Source: Dyella solisilvae (GTDB taxonomy: Bacteria > Pseudomonadota > Gammaproteobacteria > Xanthomonadales > Rhodanobacteraceae). From it: 44,638 nucleotides of DNA. A program made the translations under genes and the position numbers. The stretch spans positions 50,062 to 94,699 of the forward strand of contig NZ_QQSY01000009.1 of the NCBI RefSeq assembly GCF_003351225.1. Direction: 5' to 3'. The number at the start of each line of letters is the position of its first letter. Positions within the stretch are counted from its first letter, which is position 1. The notes beneath the pieces are model-generated. The model was not told where the DNA came from and did no database searches. It saw only the letters and a list, made by a program, of their open reading frames with translations. Positions 1 to 7,767 of this stretch are shown in pieces.

Positions 1-348
1 ACCCGCCCGCGACCCTTCCGGGCCTGTGGCCCGGAAGGCGTGCCATCGGGGTGGCCTCTCTTTTGGTTACTTTTCTCTGGCCAAGCAGAGAAAAGTGACC
101 CGCTCGTCGGCAGACGAGCGGAAGCCCGCCGCAGGCGAGCCTGGTCGCGGAGTCGCCAAACCGAAAGCGAAGAGCAAAGTCACTGGATCCCAGCCTTCGC
201 TGGGATGACGAGCCGGGAAGGGCGACGCGAACGGCGCGCGTCACGCTCCGTTCCACTTCCGTAGGGATGACGAGCTAGGTAGGTTCGCGAAAGCGGCATA
301 CGCCTGGCCCCGTCGAGCATTCTCGGCGATACCGAAAAACCGAATCTG
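1..348. other. Gene-free, repeat-rich edge
   Basis: No convincing gene is seen. Short overlapping reading frames in both directions are rich in Arg, Ala and Gly and look like noise of GC-rich DNA. Positions 187-206 hold a REP-type palindrome and 262-275 a degenerate half copy (gggatgacgag repeated). The stretch from about 40 to 180 resembles dispersed intergenic repeat DNA of Xanthomonadales, but only one copy is in the window, so this is a memory-based guess. Confidence 0.5.
187..206. repeat. REP-like palindrome, copy 1
   Basis: ATCCCAGC-CTTC-GCTGGGAT forms a perfect 8-bp stem with a 4-base loop, followed by GACGAG. It belongs to the widespread proteobacterial family whose core is a palindromic tcatcccnnnnnngggatga. 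Two better conserved copies lie at 12798-12821 and 19840-19867. Confidence 0.7.
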
Positions 349-726
349 CTACCCAACCGCCGACTGCTCACCCTCATCAACCACATCCAACTCAAACACA
401 TGATTGTCGTAGTCGCTGAAGTACAGCGCCGTATCATGCCGCGCCATCTGATAATCCAGCGCCAGCGCATCCAGCCTACCCGCACACGCTAACTGCTCCG
501 CCTTGCTCACACGGAACGCGATGTGGTCACCGTTGCGCGCAGCGGGGCCTTGGCCACGAATCAGCGCGAACTCGAGCCCCGCCAACCAGACGATCACTTC
601 AGGATGCGAATCGTTCGGGTCTTCCTCGCGAAGGATGCGCGCGTCGTCGAACACGCCGGTCAGCAGGTGCGCGCTGCGCGTGGGATTGCTGACGATCAGC
701 GCGATGTGGCTCAGGGCCTGGGGCAT
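349..726 (-). CDS. VOC-family protein, FosX-like
   Basis: A 125-residue single VOC (glyoxalase/dioxygenase-fold) protein. The N-terminus LSHIALIVSNPTRSAHLL is the first beta-alpha unit; GDHIAFRVSKAEQ and ALYFSDYDNHVFELDV near residues 68-117 resemble the second metal-binding half of FosX-type fosfomycin hydrolases (HIAF..., YFYDxDNHLFEL). The His of DHIAF, His of DNHVFEL and its Glu are candidate metal ligands. Family members include FosX, but many relatives have other or unknown substrates, so fosfomycin resistance is not claimed. The start at 726 was chosen because the VOC fold begins right after it; an upstream in-frame ATG (840) would add 38 low-complexity residues. It is divergent from ubiA. 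Confidence 0.72.
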   Translation of the reverse strand: MPQALSHIALIVSNPTRSAHLLTGVFDDARILREEDPNDSHPEVIVWLAGLEFALIRGQGPAARNGDHIAFRVSKAEQLACAGRLDALALDYQMARHDTALYFSDYDNHVFELDVVDEGEQSAVG

Positions 727-854
727 GGCTCGGTCCAGTCCGAGTGGGTCCGCACAGTGTAAGCCGCGGTGTGTCCGTGCTGCGACAGCCTGCGCAGGAT
801 AAATCGGCGCTGCGTCACGCCACTGCCGCCTCCCGGCCACGCTAAACTTGGCGG

Positions 855-1880
855 ATGGCTCCCATATCCCGCAAGCGCCAGCAACGCAAACTGCCGATCA
901 CCAGCGCCCCGCGCCTGCGCCCCGGTGTGGCGACGCGAGTAACGGGCACGGCGCAGCCTGCGGACAGCTCCACCCGCGCCACCCGCGTGCTGGACTGGTT
1001 GCTGGAGCGCCTGCCGGCGCCCTATCGCAGCAAGGCGCGAGACTATCTCGTGCTGACCCGCATGGACCGCCCGATCGGCGCCCTGTTGCTGCTGTGGCCG
1101 ACCTGGTGGGCGCTGTGGCTGGCCGCCGCGGACTTCCCGCCGGTGAAGCTGCTGGTGATCTTCACGCTGGGCGTGTTCTCCATGCGCGCCGCTGGCTGCG
1201 CCATCAACGATTTCGCGGACCGCAAGCTCGATCCCCAGGTGGCACGCACCGCGGGCCGCCCGATCGCCGCCGGGCGAGTCACGCCGCGCGAGGCGCTGAG
1301 CGTGTTCGCCAGCCTGCTGGTGTTCTCGTTCGTGCTGGTGCTGTTCACCAACCGACTCACCATCCAGCTATCGTTCGCCGGCGCGGCGCTGGCCGCGATC
1401 TACCCGTTCACCAAGCGCTACACCCACATGCCACAGGTGGTGCTGGGCGCAGCATTCGGCTGGTCGATCCCGATGGCGTTCGCGGCCGTGTCCAACTCGG
1501 TGCCCGCCGTGGGGTGGCTGCTGTTCATCGCCAACATCGTCTGGTCGGTGATCTATGACACCCAGTACGCGATGGTGGATCGCGACGACGACATCAAGGC
1601 GGGCGCCAAGTCCACCGCCATCCTGTTTGGCGACGCCGACCTGCCGATCCTCGGCATCCTGATCGCCACCTTCCTGCTGGCCATGCTGTTCGTGGGCCAG
1701 CGCGCCTCGCTGGGCTGGCCGTACTGGCTGAGCCTGCTGGCCGCCGCCGGGCTGTTCGGCTGGCAGATGTGGCGTATCCAGGGTCGCGATCGCGACGCCT
1801 GCCTGTGGGCGTTCCGCAACAACAACTGGCTCGGCATGGCGCTGTGGATCGGCATCGTGCTGGCGCTGGCCGTGCGCTAA
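855..1880 (+). CDS. ubiA: 4-hydroxybenzoate octaprenyltransferase UbiA
   Basis: Integral membrane prenyltransferase that attaches the polyprenyl tail to 4-hydroxybenzoate, an early step of ubiquinone synthesis. The two Asp-rich, Mg-diphosphate-binding motifs are visible: NDFADRKLD at residues 118-126 and YDTQYAMVDRDDD at 234-246. Hydrophobic helices fill the rest from residue 75 on. At 341 residues it is about 45 longer than usual UbiA because of a basic N-terminal stretch (residues 1-45); translation could really begin at an alternative codon nearer residue 45, since no good ribosome site precedes position 855. It stands alone: the usual partner ubiC is not next to it. The family call is firm; the exact start is not. 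Confidence 0.93.
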   Translation: MAPISRKRQQRKLPITSAPRLRPGVATRVTGTAQPADSSTRATRVLDWLLERLPAPYRSKARDYLVLTRMDRPIGALLLLWPTWWALWLAAADFPPVKLLVIFTLGVFSMRAAGCAINDFADRKLDPQVARTAGRPIAAGRVTPREALSVFASLLVFSFVLVLFTNRLTIQLSFAGAALAAIYPFTKRYTHMPQVVLGAAFGWSIPMAFAAVSNSVPAVGWLLFIANIVWSVIYDTQYAMVDRDDDIKAGAKSTAILFGDADLPILGILIATFLLAMLFVGQRASLGWPYWLSLLAAAGLFGWQMWRIQGRDRDACLWAFRNNNWLGMALWIGIVLALAVR

Positions 1881-2097
1881 AGCCACCACGCCTACGTTGG
1901 AAGCGCACCTGGCGCGCGACCAGCAGTTCCATGGCGTCATCCCCACGCAAGCCTTTTGCGCACGCTCGCTCATGTGCGCCTTCGTCCACGCCGTGTAGAA
2001 GGGGTTCGCACTAGCTTGTCGAAATCGACGGGTCTGGTTCGTCGTCAGGAAGAGGGTCGCCTACCGGCGGCCACAACCCCCACAGGAGTGACGATCT

Positions 2098-2526
2098 ATG
2101 CGATTCATAGCCATGGTACGGGCCACCCGCGCCTCGGAAGCGGGCGAGATGCCCAGCGAGAAGCTGCTCACGGAGATGGGCCGCTTCAACGAAGAACTGG
2201 TCAAGGCCGGCGTGATGCTGGCCGGCGAGGGCTTGCATCCGAGCGTGCGCGGCGCGCGCATCCGTTATGAGGGCAACCAGCGCACGGTGATCGACGGCCC
2301 GTTCGCTGAAACCAAGGAGCTGATCGCCGGCTTCTGGCTGCTGCAGTGCGCCTCGCTGGAAGAGGCGGTGGAGTGGCTCAAGCGTGCGCCCAACCCCTTC
2401 GAGGGCATGCCCTCGGAAGTCGAAATTCGCCGCGTATTTGAAGCGGAGGATTTCGGCGCGGAGTTCACCCCGGAACTTCGCGAGCAGGAAGCACGCATGC
2501 GTGCGCAGATCACCGGATCGAACTGA
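2098..2526 (+). CDS. YciI-related DGPF-domain protein
   Basis: A 142-residue YCII/DGPF-family protein with a small dimeric ferredoxin-like fold. The hallmark IDGPFAETKELIAGFWLL sits around residues 64-81. Biochemical function of this class is unknown. A strong ribosome site (AGGAG, 9 bases before ATG) fixes the start. It is the first gene of a three-gene plus-strand unit with a VOC protein 20 bases downstream and an ECF42-type sigma factor after that. Published surveys of ECF sigma factors link the ECF42 group to exactly such DGPF proteins, so this is probably its regulated target or partner. Its C-terminal tail (about residues 115-142) is charged and helical. Confidence 0.85.
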   Translation: MRFIAMVRATRASEAGEMPSEKLLTEMGRFNEELVKAGVMLAGEGLHPSVRGARIRYEGNQRTVIDGPFAETKELIAGFWLLQCASLEEAVEWLKRAPNPFEGMPSEVEIRRVFEAEDFGAEFTPELREQEARMRAQITGSN

Positions 2527-2546
2527 GCACAACCAGAGGACATTCC

Positions 2547-2963
2547 ATGTTGATTCAACCTTATCTGTTCTTCGATGGCCGTTGTGAAGAGGCCCTTGCC
2601 TTCTACGCCAACGCAGTCGGCGCCCAGACCATGATGCTGATGCGCTTCAAGGACAGCCCCGAGCCTGCCCAGGGCTGCGGCCCCAACGAACCCAACGGTG
2701 AGAAGGTCATGCACGCCAGCGTGCGCATTGGCGAGTCCGTGGTCATGGCCTCGGACGGCGAATGCGGGGGCAAGCCCAATTTCCAGGGCTTCTCGCTGTC
2801 GCTCACGGCCAAGGACGACGCCTCGGCGGAGCGCAGCTTCAACGCCCTCGCCGACGGCGGCGAAGTCACCATGCCGTTGAGCCAGACCTTCTTCGCCAGC
2901 CGCTTCGGCATGCTGCGCGACCGCTTCGGCGTGAACTGGATGGTGATGGCCGCCGCGAAGTAA
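2547..2963 (+). CDS. VOC-family protein, PhnB-like
   Basis: A 138-residue protein of the PhnB/3-demethylubiquinone methyltransferase-like branch of the VOC superfamily. It opens with IQPYLFFDGRCEEALAFY, then has an ALADGGEVTMPLSQTFFA segment and ends with FGMLRDRFGVNWMV, all typical of this branch. No catalytic activity can be inferred: despite older annotations these proteins are not known to be methyltransferases. GAGG lies 8 bases before the ATG. It is the middle gene of the YciI-VOC-sigma unit; a VOC gene accompanying a DGPF gene and a SigJ/ECF42-like factor is a recurrent arrangement. Confidence 0.85.
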   Translation: MLIQPYLFFDGRCEEALAFYANAVGAQTMMLMRFKDSPEPAQGCGPNEPNGEKVMHASVRIGESVVMASDGECGGKPNFQGFSLSLTAKDDASAERSFNALADGGEVTMPLSQTFFASRFGMLRDRFGVNWMVMAAAK

Positions 2964-3018
2964 GCCATCGACAGACCTCACTTGCGCCACACGGGGTGCG
3001 GTGTTGTGATCGGATGTC

Positions 3019-4296
3019 ATGAGCGCCGCCGACATCCATCGCACCATCGACGCCGTGTGGCGCATCGAGTCTCCCCGGTTGATCGCGGGGCTGGCCCGCA
3101 TCGTGCGCGATGTCGGCACGGCTGAAGAGCTGGCCCAGGATGCATTGGTGGCAGCCCTGGAGCAGTGGCCCACCATCGGCGTGCCGCGCAATCCCGGCGC
3201 CTGGCTGATGACCACGGCCAAGCACCGCGCCATCGACCAGCTGCGGCGGCATGCGCTGCACCGACGCAAGGAAGACGAACTCACGCGGGATATCGAGGAT
3301 CAGCTGACGCAGACCGTGGGAGACCCGGATGCCATGCTCGACGATCCGATCGGCGATGACTTGTTGAGCCTGGTGTTCACCGCCTGCCATCCGGTGCTCG
3401 CCACGGAGGCACGTGTCGCGCTGACCTTGCGGCTGCTCGGCGGCCTCTCCACCCCTGAAATCGCCCGCGCCTTCCTCGTGCCCGAACCCACGGTGGCTCA
3501 ACGCATCGTCCGCGCCAAACGCACCCTGCGCGAGGCCAACGTGCCATTCGAAGTCCCGCGCGGCGACGAGCTGAGCGTGCGGCTGGCCTCGGTGCTGGAA
3601 GTGGTCTACCTGATCTTCAACGAGGGTTATGCGGCGACCGCGGGCGAGGACTGGATGCGCCCGGTGCTGTGCGAGGAGGCCTTGCGGCTGGGCCGCGTGC
3701 TGGCTGGACTGGCGCCACGCGAGCCGGAAGTGCACGGTTTGGTTGCGCTGATGGAAATCCAGGCGTCGCGCACCGCAGCGCGCAGCGGCCCGAACGGCGA
3801 ACCGATCCTGCTGGGCGAGCAGAATCGCGCGCGCTGGGACCAGTTGCTGATCCGCCGCGGCCTCGACTCGCTGCAACGCGCTGAGGTTCTCGGCGGCGCC
3901 GAAGGTCCCTATGCGCTGCAGGCGGCCATCGCCGCCTGCCACGCGCGTGCGCACTTCGCCGAAGAAACGGACTGGGCGCGGATCGCCGCACTCTACGACA
4001 CGCTGGCGCTTCGCATGCCTTCGCCGGTGGTCTCGCTCAATCGCGCGGTGGCCCACGCGCAGGCATTTGGCCCCGCAGCCGGCCTGGCCCTGGTGGATGC
4101 GCTGGTCGACGAACCCCGGCTACGCCACTACCACCTGCTGCCCAGCGTGCGCGGCGAGTTGCTGGGCAGGCTCGGTCGCCATGCGGAGGCCAGAGAAGAA
4201 TTCCAACGCGCCGCCGCGCTCACCCAGAACGTGCGCGAGCGCGAGTTGATGCAGCAGCGCGCCGCGGCCAGCGCGATCGCCAGCGGTCAGATGTAG
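3019..4296 (+). CDS. ECF42-type RNA polymerase sigma factor with TPR-like C-terminal extension
   Basis: A 425-residue sigma-70-family factor. Sigma region 2 spans about residues 12-80 (EELAQDALVAALEQWP, AWLMTTAKHRAIDQLRR) and region 4 about 113-170 (LTLRLLGGLSTPEIARAFLV, TVAQRIVRAKRTLRE). The remaining 250 residues are the long extension of the ECF42 group: a DUF6596-like part (about 185-290, VYLIFNEGYAATAG) and helical TPR-like repeats (about 300-415). No anti-sigma gene is present; in ECF42 factors the C-terminal extension itself is considered the control element. The two genes upstream on the same strand (YciI-like and VOC) are the characteristic companions. The start ATG has only a weak ribosome site. 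It converges with the minus-strand gene ending at 4317. Confidence 0.9.
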   Translation: MSAADIHRTIDAVWRIESPRLIAGLARIVRDVGTAEELAQDALVAALEQWPTIGVPRNPGAWLMTTAKHRAIDQLRRHALHRRKEDELTRDIEDQLTQTVGDPDAMLDDPIGDDLLSLVFTACHPVLATEARVALTLRLLGGLSTPEIARAFLVPEPTVAQRIVRAKRTLREANVPFEVPRGDELSVRLASVLEVVYLIFNEGYAATAGEDWMRPVLCEEALRLGRVLAGLAPREPEVHGLVALMEIQASRTAARSGPNGEPILLGEQNRARWDQLLIRRGLDSLQRAEVLGGAEGPYALQAAIAACHARAHFAEETDWARIAALYDTLALRMPSPVVSLNRAVAHAQAFGPAAGLALVDALVDEPRLRHYHLLPSVRGELLGRLGRHAEAREEFQRAAALTQNVRERELMQQRAAASAIASGQM

Positions 4297-4316
4297 CCTC
4301 CGCCCGGCCGGCGCAC

Positions 4317-4727
4317 TCAAGCCTGCACGAAGTGGCTCGCCCGATATGCCGCCAGGCTCGGCTCGGCGCCATACATGCGCTCCACGAACGCGTTGCGCTC
4401 GTGCCACATCACTTCCATGTCCCACAGGCAGAAGGAATAGCGCGCAGCGTCCTCGATCCAGCCGCGTTCCTGCTCAACCGCGACCGCCACGAACATCTCG
4501 TTGTCGTTGCCCCACCAGCCAAGCACCAGATAACGCGCGCTGGCTCCGTCGTGGCAGATCGCAAAAGCCGGTGTCGCACGCCAGTCGATCGGCCGGGCCT
4601 GCTTCATCCGCGCGAGCTGCGGCAGGTAGGCCGAAAGCGCGACCGGACGCGCCGTCGCGGCGATGGTGTACAGCTTGATGCCATCGGCATCGAGGGGATG
4701 ACGTTCGATGGCCCTGCGTTGGAACAT
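4317..4727 (-). CDS. Conserved-looking hypothetical protein
   Basis: A 136-residue soluble protein that I do not recognise by name. It begins with a basic stretch, then IKLYTIA, and has a core with FAICHDGASARYLVLGWW followed by GNDNEMF, CLWDMEVMWHERNAFVERMY and a C-terminal AYRASHF. Trp-, His- and acid-rich pieces like these suggest a folded, ligand-binding protein rather than noise. GGAG lies 10 bases before the chosen ATG (4727); an upstream in-frame ATG at 4778 would add 17 residues. It lies 60 bases after the AhpD-like gene on the same strand and is probably cotranscribed with it. Confidence 0.65.
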   Translation of the reverse strand: MFQRRAIERHPLDADGIKLYTIAATARPVALSAYLPQLARMKQARPIDWRATPAFAICHDGASARYLVLGWWGNDNEMFVAVAVEQERGWIEDAARYSFCLWDMEVMWHERNAFVERMYGAEPSLAAYRASHFVQA

Positions 4728-4787
4728 GGCTGCGGGTCTCCATGGAATACCGATGTCGCCGGCCTTCCATCTTCCCATCGACGGCCA

Positions 4788-5138
4788 TCAGGACGAAGAC
4801 TTTCCCTCGTGCGCCGCGACCGCGTCCATGACACGCGCGGAGTAGACCAACGCCGCGCCCGCATTCATGGCCACCGCCACGCCAAGGGCTTCGGCGATTT
4901 CCTCCCTGCTGGCGCCCTGCTTGAGCGCCGCGGCGGAGTGCACCGTGATGCAACCGTCGCACCGTGTGGTGACCGCCACCGCCAGCGAGATCAGTTCTCG
5001 AGTCTTGGCATCCAGATGCCCCGTCTTCTTGCCGGCGTTGCTGAGCATCTGATAGCCGCCCACGGTGTCCGGGCTGAGCTTGCCGATTTCACCAATGCGC
5101 GACAGGAGTTCCTTGAGATATTCGGTCCAGTTCAACAT
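4788..5138 (-). CDS. AhpD-like carboxymuconolactone decarboxylase family protein
   Basis: A 116-residue alpha-helical CMD-family protein. The AhpD redox signature is intact: Glu48, then Cys60-x2-Cys63 and His67 (TRCDGCITVHS), with the same E-x11-C-x2-C-x3-H spacing as the peroxidase AhpD. This supports a thiol-dependent (hydro)peroxidase or disulphide reductase role; the physiological reductant and substrate are not visible. A near-perfect ribosome site (AGGAGG, 5-6 bases upstream) fixes the start at 5138 and excludes the longer frame. First gene of a minus-strand pair with the hypothetical gene at 4317-4727, facing the ECF42 unit. Confidence 0.88.
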   Translation of the reverse strand: MLNWTEYLKELLSRIGEIGKLSPDTVGGYQMLSNAGKKTGHLDAKTRELISLAVAVTTRCDGCITVHSAAALKQGASREEIAEALGVAVAMNAGAALVYSARVMDAVAAHEGKSSS

Positions 5139-5521
5139 GGGGCACCTCCTCGGATGATGGGAAGGCGTCAGGCTGCGCAGCCGGCCGCCGTCACGACAAG
5201 GCGCGCCGGGCCGTCGGTTCACCTGCATTCCCTGCCGTGTCGCCGTCGACGCCACCCGGCGCAAGCATCGCGCAAGCGCCGTGAAGGACCCGCGCACCCG
5301 GCGCAAGCCACGCGACAGCGCACAGTCCGCCGACCATTAGCTTGCACCTGACAGCCATTCTTATGGACGTCCAAACGCGAGTTGTAACAACGCTGATACA
5401 GCGTGGTTGACGCCACGCTGTCGCTTCAAATCGTAGCCCGCGCTCTCGTTGACACCACCCATGGTGGCGCGTAGCGTCCGCCCTCGCTGCACATGCGCGC
5501 AGCCCAGCCAAGGGGAAGACC
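5139..5521. other. Divergent intergenic region (383 bases)
   Basis: Separates the minus-strand AhpD-like gene from the plus-strand exported protein gene. It contains a lone TGGACGTCCA-type palindrome (5364-5373), a perfect 9-bp inverted repeat with a 6-base loop (5398-5406 with 5413-5421) and, nearer the right-hand gene, a good sigma-70 promoter candidate. No gene is seen in it. Confidence 0.6.
5449..5477 (+). promoter_or_regulatory. Candidate sigma-70 promoter
   Basis: A perfect -35 hexamer TTGACA (5449-5454), a 17-base spacer and TAGCGT (5472-5477), which keeps the three most conserved -10 positions. It would start transcription near 5484, about 40 bases before the ATG at 5522. A 9-bp inverted repeat (5398-5421) sits just upstream and could be an operator. 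Confidence 0.45.
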
Positions 5522-5959
5522 ATGAAACGGCACTCGTTGCTCGTCGCGTCACTGCTCATGCTCGCGATCCTGGGACCGGCAACAGCACAGGAAGCGAGGC
5601 CCTACAAGGAAGGCCCGGTTCGTGAAGTGACCTTCGTCAGGATCAAGCCTGGCCAATTCAACAACTACATGAAATTCCTTGACGGACCGTACAAGGCGAA
5701 CATGGAGGCGATGAAGAAGGCTGGCCTGATCACCGGCTACACCGTCTACCGCGCGCAACCGCGTACGCCGCAGGACGCGGACCTGGTGCTGGCCGTCACC
5801 TTCGCCAACATGGCGGCGCTGGACCGCAGCGACGAGACCGATGCAGTGATGGCCAAGACCATGGGCTCGATGGATCAGCGCGAGAAGGGCGCGATGGATC
5901 GCGAGTCGATGCGCGAGATCCTCGGCACCCAGCTGCTGCGCGAGCTCGATCTGAAGTAA
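5522..5959 (+). CDS. Exported protein of unknown function
   Basis: A 145-residue protein with a clear signal peptide (MKRHSLLVASLLMLAILG, cleavage probably after ATAQ around residue 23). The mature part (EVTFVRIKPGQFNNYMKFL ... VLAVTFANMAALD) has the alternation of strands and helices expected of a small dimeric ferredoxin-like barrel, but I cannot assign a family or activity. A ribosome site (AGGGGAAG) lies a few bases before the ATG. It is monocistronic: a candidate promoter lies at 5449-5477 and a strong intrinsic terminator follows at 5986-6024. Confidence 0.78.
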   Translation: MKRHSLLVASLLMLAILGPATAQEARPYKEGPVREVTFVRIKPGQFNNYMKFLDGPYKANMEAMKKAGLITGYTVYRAQPRTPQDADLVLAVTFANMAALDRSDETDAVMAKTMGSMDQREKGAMDRESMREILGTQLLRELDLK

Positions 5960-5985
5960 CTCATCAAACAGGTTGCTACGACGGT

Positions 5986-6024
5986 CCGGAGCGATCGCGT
6001 CGATTGGGTCGCTCCGGTTTTCTT
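5986..6024 (+). terminator. Rho-independent terminator
   Basis: CCGGAGCGA (5986-5994) pairs perfectly with TCGCTCCGG (6009-6017) and is followed by TTTTCTT. It ends the transcript of the exported protein gene at 5522-5959. Confidence 0.88.
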
Positions 6025-6043
6025 GACGTCGCCCCGTCAGCAC

Positions 6044-6415
6044 TCACTTGCGAAGCGTTGCCTTCTGCGTTTCCGCGATGAGCGCGGCAATCTCTTCATC
6101 GCTCAACTGGGACAGATCCGCCGCAGCCGCGTCGGTCACGCTTTTGTCGCCGGTGCCTTCGCTACGCACCGTGTAGCCGTTCTGCGAATGCTTGAGGAAG
6201 AAGAAGAAGGGCATGACGGGATTGCCGGGCGCCGCGACCACCACCAGCGACTTGGCGTCCTCGCAGCTGTAGACCAGCCACGGCGTGTCACCAAACTGCC
6301 GGCTCACCGGGCCCACCTCGCACTTGAGCACGGGCGCCTCGGGCGACGCCGCGCCGTTCGCCGACACGGTGAGGCCCACCATCAGTGACAAGCACAGCCA
6401 TCGCCGGTGTTTCAT
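6044..6415 (-). CDS. Small exported protein of unknown function
   Basis: A 123-residue protein with a signal peptide (MKHRRWLCLSLMVGLTVSANG, cleavage near residue 22). The mature part has two cysteines (LKCEVG and YSCEDA) that could form a disulphide, an FFFFLKHSQNGYTV strand and a helical tail (DEEIAALIAETQK). I do not recognise the family. The start at 6415 was preferred over an in-frame ATG at 6448 because it places the signal peptide at the N-terminus and has GGAAG upstream. It converges with the gene ending at 5959. Confidence 0.7.
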   Translation of the reverse strand: MKHRRWLCLSLMVGLTVSANGAASPEAPVLKCEVGPVSRQFGDTPWLVYSCEDAKSLVVVAAPGNPVMPFFFFLKHSQNGYTVRSEGTGDKSVTDAAAADLSQLSDEEIAALIAETQKATLRK

Positions 6416-6547
6416 GTGGACGCTTCCAGGGTTCGATCCGGCGAGCATAGGCGCGCGGTGACGTCCGCGCCATCGCTCTGGCCGGCGTAGCCGTCATTGC
6501 GTCGAGCGATTCGGTGACGGGCGCCACGGAACGCGGCGCTCGCCAGC

Positions 6548-7573
6548 TCATCGGCCAGCAGCGCCCATTTGCTGCGTCACCCTCACCACCGCATCGACGA
6601 CCGCCTGCGGCTGGTCCAACTGGATGTCATGCGAGCTTTGGTCGACGACCACCCGCTGGCCGCGTGTGGAGGTGGCCACAATCTGCGCCTGGGTCTTGTC
6701 CCTGGCCGCCTCCAGGGAGGGGCGCACGTCGGACGACAGGTCGGCATAGGTGTCGGAAGCCGTCAGCACCATCAGCGGCATGGCGCCGTGGTGCTCCTGC
6801 GACGACACCGGTTGACCGAACACGACCGCATTGTCCTGCAGCTCGGACAGCAGCGTGCGCCAGAAGGCGGGAGTGCTCTTGTAGGCGAACGTGGCCGCGT
6901 TGACCTTGTCGCTGGCGAGCGGATTGGCGGCGGCAACGCAACGCTGCAACGGCGGCGGCGGGGACGCCAGCTGATGATGCTCGGCGCCAGTCGCGCATTG
7001 GCGGATGAAGGCGTAGCGTTCGTCGTTCACCGCCTGCTCCTGTTTGGCCCAATCGGGCGCAAAGGCCGCGATGTCCTGCGCGGGCGGGTCGAGCAGGACC
7101 AGGGCACCGACGTCAGCGGGATAGCGCTCGGCGTAGAGCCGCACGATATTGCTGCCACGCGAATGCCCCACCAGCACCAGCGGCGTCGCCAACCCGGCGT
7201 GATGGATGAGCGCATGAAGATCGGACACATCCGCATCGAGGCTACGCGGCTGCGGACCTTCGTCGCTGAAGCCATAACCGGCGCGATCGTACGAGCACAC
7301 TTTCGTCGATGCCGCCAACAGCGGCTGCAACCTGAACCAGGTGGTGGTGTCGGCATGCGAGCCCGCCTCCAGCAACACCGTCGGCCCTCTGTTGCCTTCA
7401 CAACGGAGGTTGAGCTTGCGCCCCGGCGCCACACTGATCCGCTGGGCCGCTTGTGCGTAACTGTCGGGAATACGTTCGGGCACGGCCACGCTGCCTGTTC
7501 CATCGGCATGCACTGCGCCCACCGCCAACACCAGGCAGAAGAAACCCCTGCCTATCCATCGCTTCCTTTTCAT
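6548..7573 (-). CDS. Exported alpha/beta hydrolase
   Basis: A 341-residue alpha/beta-hydrolase-fold enzyme with an N-terminal signal peptide (about residues 1-22, ending AVHA). The nucleophile elbow GHSRG places Ser138; the oxyanion region is LLEAGSHADTTTW (67-79); His315 in QSSHDIQLDQP is the likely catalytic base and the Asp of LTASD a candidate acid. SYDRAGYGFSDEG (94-106) is typical of the family. The substrate is unknown; periplasmic or secreted esterase/peptidase activity is possible. The strong GAGGAGAAGG ribosome site directly upstream sets the start at 7573 rather than 7627. Confidence 0.85.
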   Translation of the reverse strand: MKRKRWIGRGFFCLVLAVGAVHADGTGSVAVPERIPDSYAQAAQRISVAPGRKLNLRCEGNRGPTVLLEAGSHADTTTWFRLQPLLAASTKVCSYDRAGYGFSDEGPQPRSLDADVSDLHALIHHAGLATPLVLVGHSRGSNIVRLYAERYPADVGALVLLDPPAQDIAAFAPDWAKQEQAVNDERYAFIRQCATGAEHHQLASPPPPLQRCVAAANPLASDKVNAATFAYKSTPAFWRTLLSELQDNAVVFGQPVSSQEHHGAMPLMVLTASDTYADLSSDVRPSLEAARDKTQAQIVATSTRGQRVVVDQSSHDIQLDQPQAVVDAVVRVTQQMGAAGR

Positions 7574-7725
7574 GCCCTTCTCCTCGGTGAGCCGCAGCCC
7601 GGCGGGCCGCTCGGCACGCCCGATCATCGACAGGACGGCAGGTGGAAAAGTTCTTCAGGTGCGCGCCTGGGCGCGAACCGAATCCGCGCGAGGGCTGCGG
7701 GCAGTACTCGGCAGACGGCGTGCAC

Positions 7726-7754
7726 GCGCGCCTTCACGTTCGGTGAAGGCGCGC
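7726..7754. other. Perfect 12-bp stem-loop after the DUF2252 gene
   Basis: GCGCGCCTTCAC pairs perfectly with GTGAAGGCGCGC around a 5-base loop, 13 bases past the stop codon of the DUF2252 gene. There is no T-tract on either strand, so it may stabilise the 3' end or act as an imperfect terminator. Confidence 0.6.
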
Positions 7755-7767
7755 GGGTCGCACGGGA

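Noticed and set aside
349-726. Calling the VOC protein a fosfomycin resistance enzyme
   Set aside because: Similarity to FosX is limited to fold-level motifs; the substrate cannot be assigned from sequence alone.
6427-6440. GGTTCGATCC resembling a tRNA T-loop
   Set aside because: Flanking bases cannot form the T-stem or an acceptor stem.
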